64,000 nt of DNA from Nibribacter ruber (GCF_009913235.1 NZ_CP047897.1:496001-560000); one strand, 5' to 3'. Numbered from the stretch's first letter, positions 20,113-30,233 are shown. A program made the numbers and translations. Notes: generated by a model from the sequence alone, not told the origin.

Positions 20113-20163
20113 CGCCTTATATTCGATACTGCGAAAAAAACGTAAGCCAAGTACTTTACACGC

Positions 20164-20439
20164 ATGAAATTAACTACTGAAGCGAAACAAGAGATCTTCG
20201 AAAACAAAGGATTTGCCAAATCAGCAACTGACACTGGGTCACCTGAATCGCAAATCGCATTGTTCACCACCAGAATCAACCACCTGACGGATCACCTGAA
20301 GGTTCACAAAAAAGACTTCTCCACTCGTTTGGGTCTTTTGAAATTGGTAGGTAAGAGAAGAAGACTATTAAACTACCTGACTAAAACTGACATTGAGCGC
20401 TACCGTGCTATCATTGCAGAGCTAGGCATTCGTAAATAA
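20164..20439 (+). CDS. rpsO: 30S ribosomal protein S15
   Basis: 91 residues with the S15 signature ([22 protein letters not shown], then [12 protein letters not shown]). A primary 16S rRNA-binding protein of the platform. It is followed by a terminator and then pnp, the classic rpsO-pnp pairing. Confidence 0.97.
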   Translation: MKLTTEAKQEIFENKGFAKSATDTGSPESQIALFTTRINHLTDHLKVHKKDFSTRLGLLKLVGKRRRLLNYLTKTDIERYRAIIAELGIRK

Positions 20440-20451
20440 CATCAAGAGAAG

Positions 20452-20490
20452 GATTAGGGAATTCATATACGGGATTCCCTAATCTTTTTT
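20452..20490 (+). terminator. Terminator of rpsO
   Basis: An 11-bp stem GATTAGGGAAT/ATTCCCTAATC (20452-20462 with 20474-20484) followed by six T. Confidence 0.93.
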
Positions 20491-20577
20491 ATTGCCCTTG
20501 CTTCTCAATCTCCTAATTGACAGCGCCCCTGGCACCGCTAGAGGGTGCATTTTACATTGATGCAATAGATAAATCAG

Positions 20578-22728
20578 ATGTCATATAACGCTATAAATAA
20601 AACTATCCGCATGGCCAACGGCCGTGACATTACCATTGAAACCGGTAAACTGGCCAAGCAGGCAGACGGTTCTGTAGTGGTAAGATGCGGAAACGCCATG
20701 TTGTTGGCGACGGTGGTATCCAACATTGGAGCCCGTGAAGGAGTAGACTTTCTGCCCCTTTCTGTAGACTACCAGGAGAAATTTGCCTCTAACGGTAAGA
20801 TTCCAGGTGGTTTCCTGAAGAGAGAAGCCCGTCTTTCTGACTATGAAGTATTGATCAGCCGTCTGGTAGATCGTATCCTTCGTCCTATGTTCCCAGAAGA
20901 TTACCACTCTGAGACGCAGGTAATCATCAACCTGATCTCCGCTGACGCTGAGATCCTTCCAGATGCCTTAGCCGCTTTGGCCGCTTCGGCTGCCCTTTCT
21001 GTGTCTGACATTCCGTTCAACGGCCCAATCTCTGAAGTAAGAGTAGCCCGCATTGACGGTCAGTTTCAGATCAACCCAGTACTTTCTGACCTGAGCCGCG
21101 CCGACATCGACCTGATTGTAGGTGGTACCGCTGACAGCGTAGCCATGGTGGAAGGTGAAATGAGCGAAGTTTCTGAAGAAGAGATGCTGGAGGCGATCAG
21201 AGTTGCCCATGAAGCTATCAAAATTCAGGTGGCTGTTCAGCAGGAGCTGGCCCAAGAAGTAGGAAAAACGACCAAGCGTGAGTACAGCCATGAGAACAAC
21301 GACCTTGAATTAAAGGAGTTGATTTACAAGGCAGTGTATGACCAAGCCTATGGCGTTGCCGCTTCTGGCAATAAAGTAAAGGCTGAGCGCAAGAACTCTT
21401 TCAAGGCCATCAAAGATGCATTTGTGGCTTCATTGCCAGAAGATCATACGTATGACGCAACGCTTATTGGAAAATACTTCCATGACGCAGAGAAAGACGC
21501 CGTACGTGACGTGGTATTGAAAGAGCGCCGTCGTTTAGATGGTCGTCAATTGGATGAGATTCGTCCTATCTGGTCAGAGGTGAATTATTTGCCATCTGCG
21601 CACGGTTCTGCTGTGTTCACCCGCGGTGAGACCCAGTCGTTGACGACGGTTACCTTGGGTACCAAGATGGATGAGCAAATGATTGACGGTGCCATGTTCT
21701 CTGGCTACAACAAGTTCATGCTGCATTACAACTTCCCTCCATTCTCTACCGGTGAGGCCAAGCCAATGCGTGGTACCGGTCGTAGAGAAGTAGGGCACGG
21801 TAACCTGGCCATGCGTTCTTTGAAGAAGGTGTTGCCGCCAGAAGATACCAACCCATATACCATCCGTATCGTTTCTGATATTTTAGAGTCTAACGGTTCT
21901 TCTTCTATGGCTACCGTGTGTGCGGGTACATTGGCCTTGATGGATGCCGGTATCCAAATCAAAGCGCCAGTTTCTGGTATCGCCATGGGTCTTATCATGG
22001 ATGAGACAACTGGTAACTTTGCCGTTCTTTCTGACATCTTGGGTGATGAGGATCACTTGGGTGACATGGACTTTAAAGTAACCGGTACGGCCAAAGGCAT
22101 TACGGCTTGCCAGATGGACATCAAGGTGAAAGGTCTTTCCTTTGAAATCTTGGGCCAGGCATTGTCTCAGGCCAAAAACGGTCGTCTGCATATCTTGGGC
22201 GAGATGAATAAAACCATCTCTCAACCAGCGGCAGACTTCAAACCACACGCTCCTCGTTCACAAAACATCATCATTGAGAAAGAATTCATTGGTGCGGTGA
22301 TTGGACCAGGCGGTAAAGTGATTCAGCAGATTCAGCGTGACTCAGGTGCGGTGATTCAGATTGAAGAGAAAAATGACAAAGGCTACGTGAACGTATTTGC
22401 CACCAACCAGGAAGCCATGCAGATGGCGGTCTCTAAGATCAAAGCCATTGTGGCCGTTCCAGAGGTAGGCGAAGTGTATACGGGCAAAGTGAAATCTATC
22501 CAGCCTTATGGGGCGTTTGTGGAATTCATGGCTGGTAAAGACGGTCTGCTGCACATTTCTGAAGTGAAGTGGGAGCGTCTTGAGAGCATGGAAGGCGTGT
22601 TGGAATTAGGCGAAGAGATCCAGGTGAAACTGGTGGATGTTGATCCTAAAACCGGTAAGTTCAAACTTTCTAGAAAGGCATTACTGCCTAAGCCAGAGAG
22701 AAATACAGAAGCTCCGCAAAATAAGTAA
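20578..22728 (+). CDS. pnp: Polyribonucleotide nucleotidyltransferase (PNPase)
   Basis: 716 residues. Two RNase PH-like domains flank a helical domain ([22 protein letters not shown] in the first; [14 protein letters not shown] and [15 protein letters not shown] in the second), followed by a KH domain ([12 protein letters not shown], about 575-630) and an S1 domain ([15 protein letters not shown], about 640-705). It degrades RNA 3' to 5' with phosphate and is a core degradosome enzyme. It lies downstream of rpsO but behind a terminator. Confidence 0.96.
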   Translation: MSYNAINKTIRMANGRDITIETGKLAKQADGSVVVRCGNAMLLATVVSNIGAREGVDFLPLSVDYQEKFASNGKIPGGFLKREARLSDYEVLISRLVDRILRPMFPEDYHSETQVIINLISADAEILPDALAALAASAALSVSDIPFNGPISEVRVARIDGQFQINPVLSDLSRADIDLIVGGTADSVAMVEGEMSEVSEEEMLEAIRVAHEAIKIQVAVQQELAQEVGKTTKREYSHENNDLELKELIYKAVYDQAYGVAASGNKVKAERKNSFKAIKDAFVASLPEDHTYDATLIGKYFHDAEKDAVRDVVLKERRRLDGRQLDEIRPIWSEVNYLPSAHGSAVFTRGETQSLTTVTLGTKMDEQMIDGAMFSGYNKFMLHYNFPPFSTGEAKPMRGTGRREVGHGNLAMRSLKKVLPPEDTNPYTIRIVSDILESNGSSSMATVCAGTLALMDAGIQIKAPVSGIAMGLIMDETTGNFAVLSDILGDEDHLGDMDFKVTGTAKGITACQMDIKVKGLSFEILGQALSQAKNGRLHILGEMNKTISQPAADFKPHAPRSQNIIIEKEFIGAVIGPGGKVIQQIQRDSGAVIQIEEKNDKGYVNVFATNQEAMQMAVSKIKAIVAVPEVGEVYTGKVKSIQPYGAFVEFMAGKDGLLHISEVKWERLESMEGVLELGEEIQVKLVDVDPKTGKFKLSRKALLPKPERNTEAPQNK

Positions 22729-22742
22729 TTGAATTCATCCAG

Positions 22743-22791
22743 AACCCAACCATACGCGTTCTATACAAGAGAACCGGATGGTTGGGTTTTT
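22743..22791 (+). terminator. Terminator of pnp, fused to repeat R6
   Basis: An 11-bp stem AACCCAACCAT/ATGGTTGGGTT (22743-22753 with 22778-22788), with an inner GTTCT/AGAAC pairing; the T-run belongs to repeat R6. Confidence 0.88.
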
Positions 22792-22822
22792 GGGCTTCTT
22801 TCCAGAAAAGAGGCTAAAAACG
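22785..22822. repeat. 38-bp palindromic repeat, copy R6
   Basis: GGTTTTTGGGCTTCTTT arm, CCAG centre, AAAAGAGGCTAAAAACG end. It overlaps the pnp terminator tail. Confidence 0.88.
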
Positions 22823-22928
22823 GATGATTCAAGCCTATCTTGAGGACAAGAGAACTTTTGGAGCATGGGAAGGTGTTATCTCACCAGTCCTTTATAACAC
22901 AGAAATACACAGATAGACATACACTCCA

Positions 22929-23792
22929 ATGAGACAGCTGAAAATAAGCAAGCAGATTACCAACCGTGAAAGCCAGTCCCTGGATAAGTACCTCCAGGAG
23001 ATTGGGAAGGTAGACTTGCTCACCCCGGATGAGGAGGTAACGCTTGCCCAGCGCATCAAAGAAGGCGATCAGTTCGCGCTCGAAAAATTAACCAAGGCCA
23101 ACCTTCGCTTCGTGGTGTCGGTGGCCAAGCAATACCAAAACCAGGGCTTGTCTCTGGGTGACTTAATCAATGAAGGCAACCTGGGTCTGATCAAAGCCGC
23201 CAAGCGTTTTGACGAGACCCGTGGTTTCAAATTCATCTCGTACGCCGTTTGGTGGATTCGTCAGTCTATTCTGCAGGCCTTGGCTGAGCAGTCTAGAATT
23301 GTTCGTTTACCCTTAAACAGAGTAGGTTCTTTGAACAAAATCTCTAAATCGTTCTCAGAGTTAGAGCAGAAGTTTGAGCGTGAGCCGTCTCCAGAAGAAA
23401 TTGCTGAAGTGTTGGAGTTGACGACCGCTGAGGTAGTGGATACTTTGAAGATCTCTGGCCGTCACGTGTCTGTAGATGCGCCATTCGTGCAGGGCGAAGA
23501 AAACCGTTTGTTGGACGTGTTGGAGAACGAAGACGAAGAGTCTCCGGATACCGGCCTGATGAACGACTCCCTGCGCAAAGAAGTACAACGTGCCCTTTCT
23601 ACCTTGACCAAGCGCGAGGCAGACGTGATCACGCTTTACTTTGGCCTAAACGGTGAGCATTCCTTGACGTTGGAAGAGATTGGCGAGAAATTCAACCTGA
23701 CCCGTGAGCGCGTGCGCCAGATTAAGGAGAAAGCCATCAGAAGACTACGTCATACGTCACGCAGCAAAGCATTGAAACCATATTTAGGATAA
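22929..23792 (+). CDS. rpoD: Primary RNA polymerase sigma factor (sigma-70/RpoD type)
   Basis: 287 residues, the short primary sigma of Bacteroidota without region 1.1. Region 1.2 ([31 protein letters not shown]), region 2 ([33 protein letters not shown]), region 3 and region 4 ([29 protein letters not shown]) are all present. This is the sigma expected to read the TAnnTTTG/TTTG promoters seen in the window. It is monocistronic, with repeats on both sides. Confidence 0.93.
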   Translation: MRQLKISKQITNRESQSLDKYLQEIGKVDLLTPDEEVTLAQRIKEGDQFALEKLTKANLRFVVSVAKQYQNQGLSLGDLINEGNLGLIKAAKRFDETRGFKFISYAVWWIRQSILQALAEQSRIVRLPLNRVGSLNKISKSFSELEQKFEREPSPEEIAEVLELTTAEVVDTLKISGRHVSVDAPFVQGEENRLLDVLENEDEESPDTGLMNDSLRKEVQRALSTLTKREADVITLYFGLNGEHSLTLEEIGEKFNLTRERVRQIKEKAIRRLRHTSRSKALKPYLG

Positions 23793-23810
23793 GCATTCCT
23801 GACCCTTTCA

Positions 23811-23845
23811 GAAAGCCTTGGCTCTTACAAGCCAGGGCTTTTTTA
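23811..23845 (+). terminator. Terminator of rpoD
   Basis: Stem AGCCTTGGCT/AGCCAGGGCT with one G.U pair, followed by six T. Confidence 0.88.
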
Positions 23846-23883
23846 TTGACCTCCTGGCCGCGGTTAAATAATATTCAATAAGT

Positions 23884-23921
23884 CGTTTTTTGCCTATTTT
23901 CTGGAAAAGAGCCTAAAAACG
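23884..23921. repeat. 38-bp palindromic repeat, copy R7
   Basis: CGTTTTTTGCCTATTTT arm, CTGG centre, AAAAGAGCCTAAAAACG end, between rpoD and trxB. Confidence 0.9.
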
Positions 23922-24025
23922 AGGCCTATGGGCATGATGAGAAAGGAAGGGATGCCGCTTGCGGCATCTGGCAGGGCAGGTCAAAGAATTTATTCGTAAT
24001 ATTGCACTCCCAATTTTTACCTGAT

Positions 24026-24970
24026 ATGGAAACCCAGAAGGAAAAAGTAAAGTGTTTGATCATAGGGTCTGGACCAGCCGGCTACACCGCCGCCATTTAT
24101 GCCTCCAGAGCCGGTTTAAAACCTGTCATGTACCAAGGCTTGCAACCAGGCGGACAGCTCACCATCACCAATGACGTGGAAAACTACCCGGGCTACCCAA
24201 CCGGGGTTAACGGCCCGCAGATGATGGAAGATTTCAAGCAGCAGGCAGAACGCTTCGGGACGGACATCAGATACGGTATTGCTACTTCAGTTGACTTTTC
24301 GGGTAAACCCCACAGAGTGACCATAGACGAGCAGACAGAAATAGAGGCAGATACGGTCATCTTAGCCACAGGCGCATCTGCCAAATGGTTAGGTCTGGAG
24401 TCTGAAGCCAGACTGAACGGCAGCGGTGTTTCTGCCTGTGCCGTGTGTGACGGGTTCTTCTACCGCGGTCAAGAAGTGGCCATTGTAGGTGCCGGAGACA
24501 CCGCCTGCGAGGAGGCCCACTACCTTTCTAACCTTTGCTCTAAAGTATACATGATTGTAAGACGTGATGAAATGCGCGCCTCTATCATTATGCAGAACCG
24601 TGTCAAGAACACGCCTAATATTGAGATTCTCTGGAACAGCGTCACTGAGGAAATCTTGGGTGACCAAGTGGTGGAAGGTGCTCGCATCAAGAACACCGCC
24701 ACTGGTGAGACCACAGACATTAAAGTAAGCGGCTTCTTCGTGGCCATTGGCCATGAGCCCAACTCCAAAATTTTCCAGCCTTACCTGGAGCATGATGAGA
24801 GCGGCTACCTGAAGACCATTCCGGGAACGTCCAAAACCAATGTAGACGGCGTCTTTGCCTGCGGCGATGTGCAGGACAATGTGTACCGCCAAGCCGTTAC
24901 TGCCGCCGGGACTGGTTGCATGGCCGCTCTGGACGCTGAGCGTTACCTAGCTGCCCTGGCAGACCATTAA
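24026..24970 (+). CDS. trxB: Thioredoxin-disulfide reductase
   Basis: 314 residues from the ATG at 24026. It has the FAD-binding motif GSGPAGYTAAIYASRAG, the redox-active pair CAVC, the NADPH motif GAGDTACEEA and the terminal FAD motif GVFACGDVQDNVYRQAVTAAGTGCMAA. It reduces thioredoxin with NADPH in the cytoplasm. An upstream in-frame TTG at 24002 is rejected because it lies in a possible -7 element (TAATATTG, 23997-24004). Monocistronic, with a terminator. Confidence 0.94.
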   Translation: METQKEKVKCLIIGSGPAGYTAAIYASRAGLKPVMYQGLQPGGQLTITNDVENYPGYPTGVNGPQMMEDFKQQAERFGTDIRYGIATSVDFSGKPHRVTIDEQTEIEADTVILATGASAKWLGLESEARLNGSGVSACAVCDGFFYRGQEVAIVGAGDTACEEAHYLSNLCSKVYMIVRRDEMRASIIMQNRVKNTPNIEILWNSVTEEILGDQVVEGARIKNTATGETTDIKVSGFFVAIGHEPNSKIFQPYLEHDESGYLKTIPGTSKTNVDGVFACGDVQDNVYRQAVTAAGTGCMAALDAERYLAALADH

Positions 24971-24978
24971 AATAGAAA

Positions 24979-25030
24979 AACAAGCCGCTGTGATTGCCTG
25001 CGCAATAAAACAGCGGCTTGTTCAGTTTTA
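24979..25030 (+). terminator. Terminator of trxB
   Basis: A perfect 13-bp stem (24979-24991 with 25010-25022) around an 18-nt loop, then a T-rich tail. Confidence 0.85.
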
Positions 25031-25076
25031 AAACCGGACGCAGAAAAGGCTCTGCCCTGGTGATTAAGAGAATTGA

Positions 25077-26132
25077 ATGCTTTTAAGAAAGATACCCTTC
25101 TTCTTGTTGTTGAGTCTTTGCAGCCTGCTGGGAACGCAGGAGGTATTGGCTCAGAAAGGAGTGAAGAAAGATTTGTTCAAAGGCAAGGCGCCTAAGATCA
25201 AATACGTGAAGCCAGATACCACCGTGCTTATCAAGCATGAGGAGTTTCAGGACAATTCAGATGCTAAGAAAGCGGGCTTCAGCCCTGTGCGCAAACTGTC
25301 TATCGTGAGCGAAGACACCAGTTCCCTTCATTTAGGCGAACAAAGCATTGTGGAGATGTCTGACGAGGTGCAGATGGAAGACAGCGTATGGGTGAAGATT
25401 GCCGGCTATTACGCCATCTGGGACACGCACAACATCAACCCGTACCGCAAAGACGGCCGTACCCTCAAAGACACCATTCCCATCAAATTGGTGGACCCGG
25501 CCAAAAACCAATTGTACAAGATGCCGCTGGTAAAGACGCCTATTACCTCAGACTTCGGGTTTAGAGGCTACCGCTGGCACTACGGCACTGACCTGGACCT
25601 GGACACCGGCGACTCTGTGAAAGCGGCTTTTGACGGGGTGGTGCGTATCTCTAAATGGGATGGCGGCGGCTATGGTAATTACTTGGTGGTACGTCACGTG
25701 AACGGTTTGGAAACCTTGTACGGCCACTTAAGCAAGGCACTGGTGAAGCCGGGTCAGTATGTAAAGGCGGGTCAGTTGCTGGGCAAGGGCGGAAGCACCG
25801 GGCGTAGTTCTGGTCCTCACTTGCACTATGAAGTACGCTATGAAGGCAATCCCATTGACCCAGAGGAACTCTACAACTTCCCTGATTATCTGCTGAAAGG
25901 CAACAACTTTGCCGTTACCTCCGCCCTTTTCAATTATTACAACAGTGCCAAGCGTAAAACGTCGTCTTCGCCCTCCAGGGCCAGAAGAACCGTATATCAT
26001 AGAGTGAGAAGCGGGGAGGTGCTGGGCTCCATTGCCCGTAAATACGGCGTGTCTGTTTCTCAAATCACGCGCCTGAACAGAATCTCTACCAGAACCACCT
26101 TAAAAGTGGGCCGGAGCCTGCGCATAAAATAA
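25077..26132 (+). CDS. M23 metallopeptidase with LysM domain
   Basis: 351 residues. The signal peptide ends near VLAQ (residue 26). A LytM/M23 zinc peptidase domain lies at about 150-270 with the metal motifs HYGTDLD and HLHYE and the typical YGNYLVVRHVNGLETLYGHLS. A single LysM domain (YHRVRSGEVLGSIARKYGVSVSQI) is at the C-terminus, a reversed order relative to many NlpD-like proteins. It likely cleaves peptidoglycan cross-links in the periplasm or regulates amidases. The ATG is 11 bp from the next gene start, so it is probably co-transcribed with bshB1. Confidence 0.9.
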   Translation: MLLRKIPFFLLLSLCSLLGTQEVLAQKGVKKDLFKGKAPKIKYVKPDTTVLIKHEEFQDNSDAKKAGFSPVRKLSIVSEDTSSLHLGEQSIVEMSDEVQMEDSVWVKIAGYYAIWDTHNINPYRKDGRTLKDTIPIKLVDPAKNQLYKMPLVKTPITSDFGFRGYRWHYGTDLDLDTGDSVKAAFDGVVRISKWDGGGYGNYLVVRHVNGLETLYGHLSKALVKPGQYVKAGQLLGKGGSTGRSSGPHLHYEVRYEGNPIDPEELYNFPDYLLKGNNFAVTSALFNYYNSAKRKTSSSPSRARRTVYHRVRSGEVLGSIARKYGVSVSQITRLNRISTRTTLKVGRSLRIK

Positions 26133-26142
26133 AAACTACCAA

Positions 26143-26874
26143 ATGATGAAGTTAGACCTGTTGGCCTTTGCCTCTCATCCAGATGACGCTGAGTTAGGTT
26201 GCGTAGGTACCATTTTGGCTCATAAGGCCCAAGGCAAAAAAGTAGGAGTGGTAGATCTTACCCGTGGCGAACTGGGCACAAGGGGAACGCCAGAAACCAG
26301 GGCCCAAGAATCGGCGGATGCTACCAAGATTCTGGGACTGGACGTGCGGGAGAATCTGGGCATGGCCGACGGCTTTTTCAGGAACGATGAGGAACACCAA
26401 CGTAAGGTCATTGCCGTGTTGCGCAAGTATCGCCCAGAGGTAGTGTTGCTCAACGCCATCCATGACCGTCACCCTGACCATGGGCGCGGCAGCCATCTGG
26501 TGTCTGAGGCTTGTTTCTATTCTGGATTGCGCCAGATCAAAACCCAGAACGAGGCCGGAGAAGAACAGGAGGCCTGGCGCCCCAAGGCCGTGTACCATTA
26601 CATACAAGACCGGCTCATCACCCCAGATTTGATTGTAGACATCACTCCGTACTGGGAGCAGAAGGTAGAAGCCATCAGAGCGTTTAAATCGCAATTCTTT
26701 ACCTCGCCTGATCCTGAGGACAACGAGCCTGCCACCTACATTTCCACACCCGAGTTCATGCGTTTTCTGGAAGCTAGAGCCATGGAACTGGGCCATGCCA
26801 TTGGCGTGACTTATGGTGAAGGCTTCACCAAAGAGCGGCACCTAGGCGTGAAAAGTTTATTCGATTTGATTTAA
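26143..26874 (+). CDS. bshB1: Bacillithiol biosynthesis deacetylase BshB1
   Basis: 243 residues, a LmbE/PIG-L-fold zinc deacetylase with the metal motif SHPDDAELGC and the downstream HPDHGRG. The NLGMADGFF segment resembles the BshB1 subgroup. It removes the acetyl group from GlcNAc-malate during bacillithiol synthesis, the low-molecular-weight thiol of many Bacteroidota. bshA and bshC are not in the window. It follows the M23 gene by 10 bp and ends in a convergent terminator shared with accC. Confidence 0.9.
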   Translation: MMKLDLLAFASHPDDAELGCVGTILAHKAQGKKVGVVDLTRGELGTRGTPETRAQESADATKILGLDVRENLGMADGFFRNDEEHQRKVIAVLRKYRPEVVLLNAIHDRHPDHGRGSHLVSEACFYSGLRQIKTQNEAGEEQEAWRPKAVYHYIQDRLITPDLIVDITPYWEQKVEAIRAFKSQFFTSPDPEDNEPATYISTPEFMRFLEARAMELGHAIGVTYGEGFTKERHLGVKSLFDLI

Positions 26875-26889
26875 CATCTAACAACCCTA

Positions 26890-26955
26890 AAAAGTCTCGG
26901 CCCCGTTTTTGGCCTGTTTTCCAGAGAACAGGCCAAAAACGGGGCCGAGGCTTTT
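26890..26955. terminator. Bidirectional terminator built on repeat R8
   Basis: Nearly perfect long palindrome: flanks AAAAGTCTCGG and CCGAGGCTTTT (one G.U) extend repeat R8 on both sides. It lies between converging bshB1 and accC. Confidence 0.9.
26904..26941. repeat. 38-bp palindromic repeat, copy R8
   Basis: CGTTTTTGGCCTGTTTT arm, CCAG centre, one mismatch in the right arm. It is the core of the bshB1/accC terminator. Confidence 0.95.
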
Positions 26956-26970
26956 ATAAAACCTGCTGGT

Positions 26971-28482
26971 CTATTTCAAGCGGTTCTTGCGCCAGTCAGA
27001 CATGCCGTTTTTACTTTCAGCAGAAACAGGCGCGGCAGCGGTTTGGGCCGTCTTGGCCTGACCACTGAACAAAGCGGCCAGCACAGCAGCTAGTTCCTCC
27101 TCATCTGGGTTAGGCTGTGGTTTCAAAACCGATGGATCTGTGAAGTACCGGTTGATGAACTTGGTGTCAAAATCACCTGACCGGAAGGCTTCATGCTCCA
27201 TCACAAACTTACCAAACGGCAGGGTGGTTTCAATGCCCGTAATCTGGTACTCTTCAATGGCCCTAATCATTTTTTCAATGGCTTCCTGGCGGTCTTTGCC
27301 GTAGGTTACCAGTTTAGCGATCATCGGGTCATAATAAATGGGAATCTCCATGCCTTCCTCAAAACCATCATCTACACGCACGCCCAATCCTTGAGGACGC
27401 TTGTAGGTGGTCAAGGTCCCGATGTCTGGCAAGAAGTTGTTGGTCGGGTCCTCGGCGTACACGCGCAGTTCCATGGCATGGCCGGTGATGGTCAAGTCTT
27501 CCTGCGTGAAAGAAAGGCGTTCGCCTTGGGCTACTTTTATTTGCTCTTTCACCAAGTCCAATCCGGTGATTTGCTCGGTTACCGGGTGTTCTACCTGCAG
27601 GCGGGTGTTCATCTCCAGGAAGTAGAAGTTAAGGTTTTCGTCTACCAGGAATTCCACCGTGCCGGCGCCTTTGTAGTTACAGGCCTTGGCCACGTTCACG
27701 GCGCAGCGGCCCATTTCGGCGCGTAATTCTGGGGTAAGAATGGCAGAAGGGGCTTCCTCAATCACTTTCTGGTGACGGCGCTGAATAGAGCACTCGCGTT
27801 CAAACAAGTGCACAATGTTGCCGTGCGTATCGCCTAACACTTGTATTTCAATATGTCTGGGTGAGCCGATGTATTTTTCAATGAAGACAGAGCCGTCTCC
27901 GAACGCCGAGGTGGCTTCGCTCACGGCCATGGACATTTGCTGCTCAAACTCCTCCAGGTTCTCCACCACGCGCATGCCTTTTCCGCCGCCGCCGGCACTG
28001 GCTTTGATCAAGATAGGGAAACCTATGCTGGTGGCAATGGTTTTGGCCTCTTCCACGTCCGTGATGGCGCCTTCGGTGCCGGGTACCATGGGGATGTTGT
28101 AATTGGCCACGGCGGCCTTGGCGGCTAGCTTACTACCCATTAAGTCAATGGCCTCTGGTGACGGCCCAATGAAGGTAATGCCTGCTTCTTCCACCATTTT
28201 GGCGAAGCCCGCGTTCTCTGAAAGGAAACCATAGCCCGGGTGAATGGCGTCTACGCCCAGGTTCTTGCATACCTCCAGAATCACGTCGCCGCGCAGGTAG
28301 GACTGGTTGGAGGGAGGCGGTCCCACGCACACGGCTTCATCCGCGAAACGCACGTGCAAAGCCTGGCGGTCTGCCTCTGAGTAGATGGCCACGGTTTTAA
28401 TGCCCATCTCTTTGGCAGAACGCATGACGCGCAGTGCAATCTCGCCGCGGTTGGCTACCAGAATTTTATTTATTTTTTTCAT
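26971..28482 (-). CDS. accC: Biotin carboxylase subunit of acetyl-/acyl-CoA carboxylase
   Basis: 503 residues from the ATG at 28482. The N-terminal domain begins KILVANRGEIALRVMRSAKE; the ATP-grasp domain contains KASAGGGGKGMRVV and FLEMNTRLQVEHPVTE; the C-terminal carboxylase domain follows. It carboxylates biotin on a carrier protein with ATP and bicarbonate. It is about 50 residues longer than E. coli AccC, with an Ala-rich linker and the tail NGMSDWRKNRLK. No BCCP or carboxyltransferase gene is adjacent. The long form could serve an acetyl- or propionyl-CoA carboxylase. Confidence 0.9.
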   Translation of the reverse strand: MKKINKILVANRGEIALRVMRSAKEMGIKTVAIYSEADRQALHVRFADEAVCVGPPPSNQSYLRGDVILEVCKNLGVDAIHPGYGFLSENAGFAKMVEEAGITFIGPSPEAIDLMGSKLAAKAAVANYNIPMVPGTEGAITDVEEAKTIATSIGFPILIKASAGGGGKGMRVVENLEEFEQQMSMAVSEATSAFGDGSVFIEKYIGSPRHIEIQVLGDTHGNIVHLFERECSIQRRHQKVIEEAPSAILTPELRAEMGRCAVNVAKACNYKGAGTVEFLVDENLNFYFLEMNTRLQVEHPVTEQITGLDLVKEQIKVAQGERLSFTQEDLTITGHAMELRVYAEDPTNNFLPDIGTLTTYKRPQGLGVRVDDGFEEGMEIPIYYDPMIAKLVTYGKDRQEAIEKMIRAIEEYQITGIETTLPFGKFVMEHEAFRSGDFDTKFINRYFTDPSVLKPQPNPDEEELAAVLAALFSGQAKTAQTAAAPVSAESKNGMSDWRKNRLK

Positions 28483-28574
28483 CGTCAAAAGTCCATTCAG
28501 TTTGATACTTCAAAGAAATACCTTTCTGGGGTAAGATAAAAGCCATAAGAATAAATCATCTTGTAAAAGGCCGC

Positions 28575-28605
28575 TTTGCATTTGAGCACAATCAATGTAA
28601 ATTTG
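28575..28605 (+). promoter_or_regulatory. Promoter of the SPT-like gene
   Basis: TTTG at 28575-28578 and TAAATTTG at 28598-28605, spacer exactly 19, the consensus Bacteroidota arrangement. It lies 87 bp before the GTG start. Confidence 0.75.
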
Positions 28606-28691
28606 CAGGTCTTCTTGCCTTACAAAGCACTAGGAAGACAGCATGACGGATTTCGTCTAGATGATCTTCAACCGCCTTAATTTTATCTAAA

Positions 28692-29930
28692 GTGGATTTA
28701 TTTGAAAAGTTATTAGCCAACCGCGGACCGCTTGGCAGCCATTCTCACTACGCTCACGGTTATTTCACGTTCCCAAAATTAGAAGGAGAGATTGCTCCCC
28801 GCATGACATTCAGGGGCAAACAGGTATTGACCTGGAGCTTGAATAACTATCTGGGCCTGGCCAACCACCCAGAAGTGCGCAAAGCAGACGCCGAAGCCGC
28901 TGCTGAGTTTGGAATGGCCCTTCCCATGGGCGCCCGCATCATGTCTGGTAACTCAAATAACCACGAGCGCTTAGAAAATGAACTGGCCGAGTTTGTAAAG
29001 AAGGAAGATGCCTTCTTGCTGAACTTCGGGTACCAGGGTGTGGTGTCCATCATTGATGCTTTGGTAGACCGCCATGATGTGATTGTCTATGACGCCGAGT
29101 CGCATGCCTGTATCATTGACGGCGTGCGTTTGCACCAAGGCAAGCGTTTCGTGTACCAGCACAATGACATGGAAAGCCTGGAGAAACAATTGCAGCGTGC
29201 CACTCGCTTGACCAATGAGACCGGCGGAGCCATTCTGGTAATCTCTGAGGGGGTGTTTGGCATGAGCGGTAACTTAGGTGATTTGCAAGGGATTATTGCT
29301 CTGAAAGAAAAATACAGCTTTAGATTGTTCATTGACGATGCCCACGGTTTTGGTACCATGGGAGCCACGGGCGCTGGTACGGGTGAACACCTAGGCGTGC
29401 AGGATGGTATTGACATCTACTTCTCTACGTTTGCCAAGTCCATGGCCAGCATTGGTGCTTTTGTGGCCAGCAACGAAGACGTGATCACCTACCTGCGTTA
29501 CAACATGCGTTCTCAGACGTATGCCAAGTCTTTGCCTATGACTTTGGTGGTAGGAGCCTTGAAGCGTTTAGAATTATTGCGCTCTCAGCCTGAATTGAAA
29601 GATAATCTTTGGACCATAGTAAAGGCATTACAGTCTGGTCTTCGCGAGAAAGGTTTTAACATTGGCACCACCACCTCACCCGTAACACCAGTGTTGTTGA
29701 ACGGCCAGATTCCAGACGCTACGGCCTTGACTCTGGACCTGCGCGAGAACTATAACATCTTCTGTTCCATTGTAGTGTACCCGGTGGTTCCTAAGGATGT
29801 GATCATGCTCCGCTTGATCCCGACGGCGGCGCACACCCTGGAAGACGTGGCGGAGACCATCGCGGCGTTTGAGGCCATCTCTACCAAACTGGACAAGGGA
29901 CTTTACTCAAAAACGACGGTTACAGCCTAG
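28692..29930 (+). CDS. Serine palmitoyltransferase-like alpha-oxoamine synthase
   Basis: 412 residues, GTG start. PLP-dependent alpha-oxoamine synthase fold: NNYLGLANHPEV, GARIMSGNSNNHERLE, SHACIIDG (substrate His), IDDAHGFGTMG, and the PLP lysine in TFAKSMASIGAF. It condenses an acyl-CoA/ACP with an amino acid. In Bacteroidota close relatives are serine palmitoyltransferase (sphingolipids) or cysteate acyltransferase (sulfonolipids), and I cannot separate these by eye. Glycine C-acetyltransferase (Kbl) is less likely because tdh is not adjacent. It has its own promoter. Confidence 0.82.
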   Translation: MDLFEKLLANRGPLGSHSHYAHGYFTFPKLEGEIAPRMTFRGKQVLTWSLNNYLGLANHPEVRKADAEAAAEFGMALPMGARIMSGNSNNHERLENELAEFVKKEDAFLLNFGYQGVVSIIDALVDRHDVIVYDAESHACIIDGVRLHQGKRFVYQHNDMESLEKQLQRATRLTNETGGAILVISEGVFGMSGNLGDLQGIIALKEKYSFRLFIDDAHGFGTMGATGAGTGEHLGVQDGIDIYFSTFAKSMASIGAFVASNEDVITYLRYNMRSQTYAKSLPMTLVVGALKRLELLRSQPELKDNLWTIVKALQSGLREKGFNIGTTTSPVTPVLLNGQIPDATALTLDLRENYNIFCSIVVYPVVPKDVIMLRLIPTAAHTLEDVAETIAAFEAISTKLDKGLYSKTTVTA

Positions 29931-30041
29931 AAAAGCGGTTCTTTTGTGTAAAAAGAGCCTCTGCAATTTTTTTGCACCTTATTTTATAATTCCTATATTA
30001 GAGCCATTAAACGAAATGTTAAACCTTAAAAACAAGCTCTA

Positions 30042-30233
30042 ATGAACAATTTTTCTAAAATTAAGGACCTGGTTCTGTCTCTAGAAGGTGACTTTGAGAA
30101 GTTCTATGACAAAGGCAATTCAGCAGCTGGTACTCGCGTGAGAAAAGGTATGCAGGATTTGAAAAACATGGCTCAGGACATCCGTAAGGAAGTTCAGGAC
30201 ATGAAGAACGCTGAAGGTTCTGAGAAGAAATAA
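30042..30233 (+). CDS. Bacterial histone H1-like protein
   Basis: 63 residues, highly charged: MNNFSKIKDLVLSLEGDFEKFYDKGN, then AAGTRVRKGMQDLKNMAQDIRKEVQDMKN. This matches the short histone H1-like (Hc1-type) proteins annotated across Bacteroidota, proposed to bind the nucleoid. It is a separate transcription unit ended by a bidirectional terminator. Binding to DNA is inferred from the family only; the sequence is mixed acidic and basic rather than strongly basic. Confidence 0.85.
   Translation: MNNFSKIKDLVLSLEGDFEKFYDKGNSAAGTRVRKGMQDLKNMAQDIRKEVQDMKNAEGSEKK

Noticed and set aside
22169-22182. Half-site CAGGCCAAAAACG inside pnp
   Set aside because: No matching left arm at 38-nt spacing; it encodes a conserved PNPase stretch (QAKNGR), so chance is likely.
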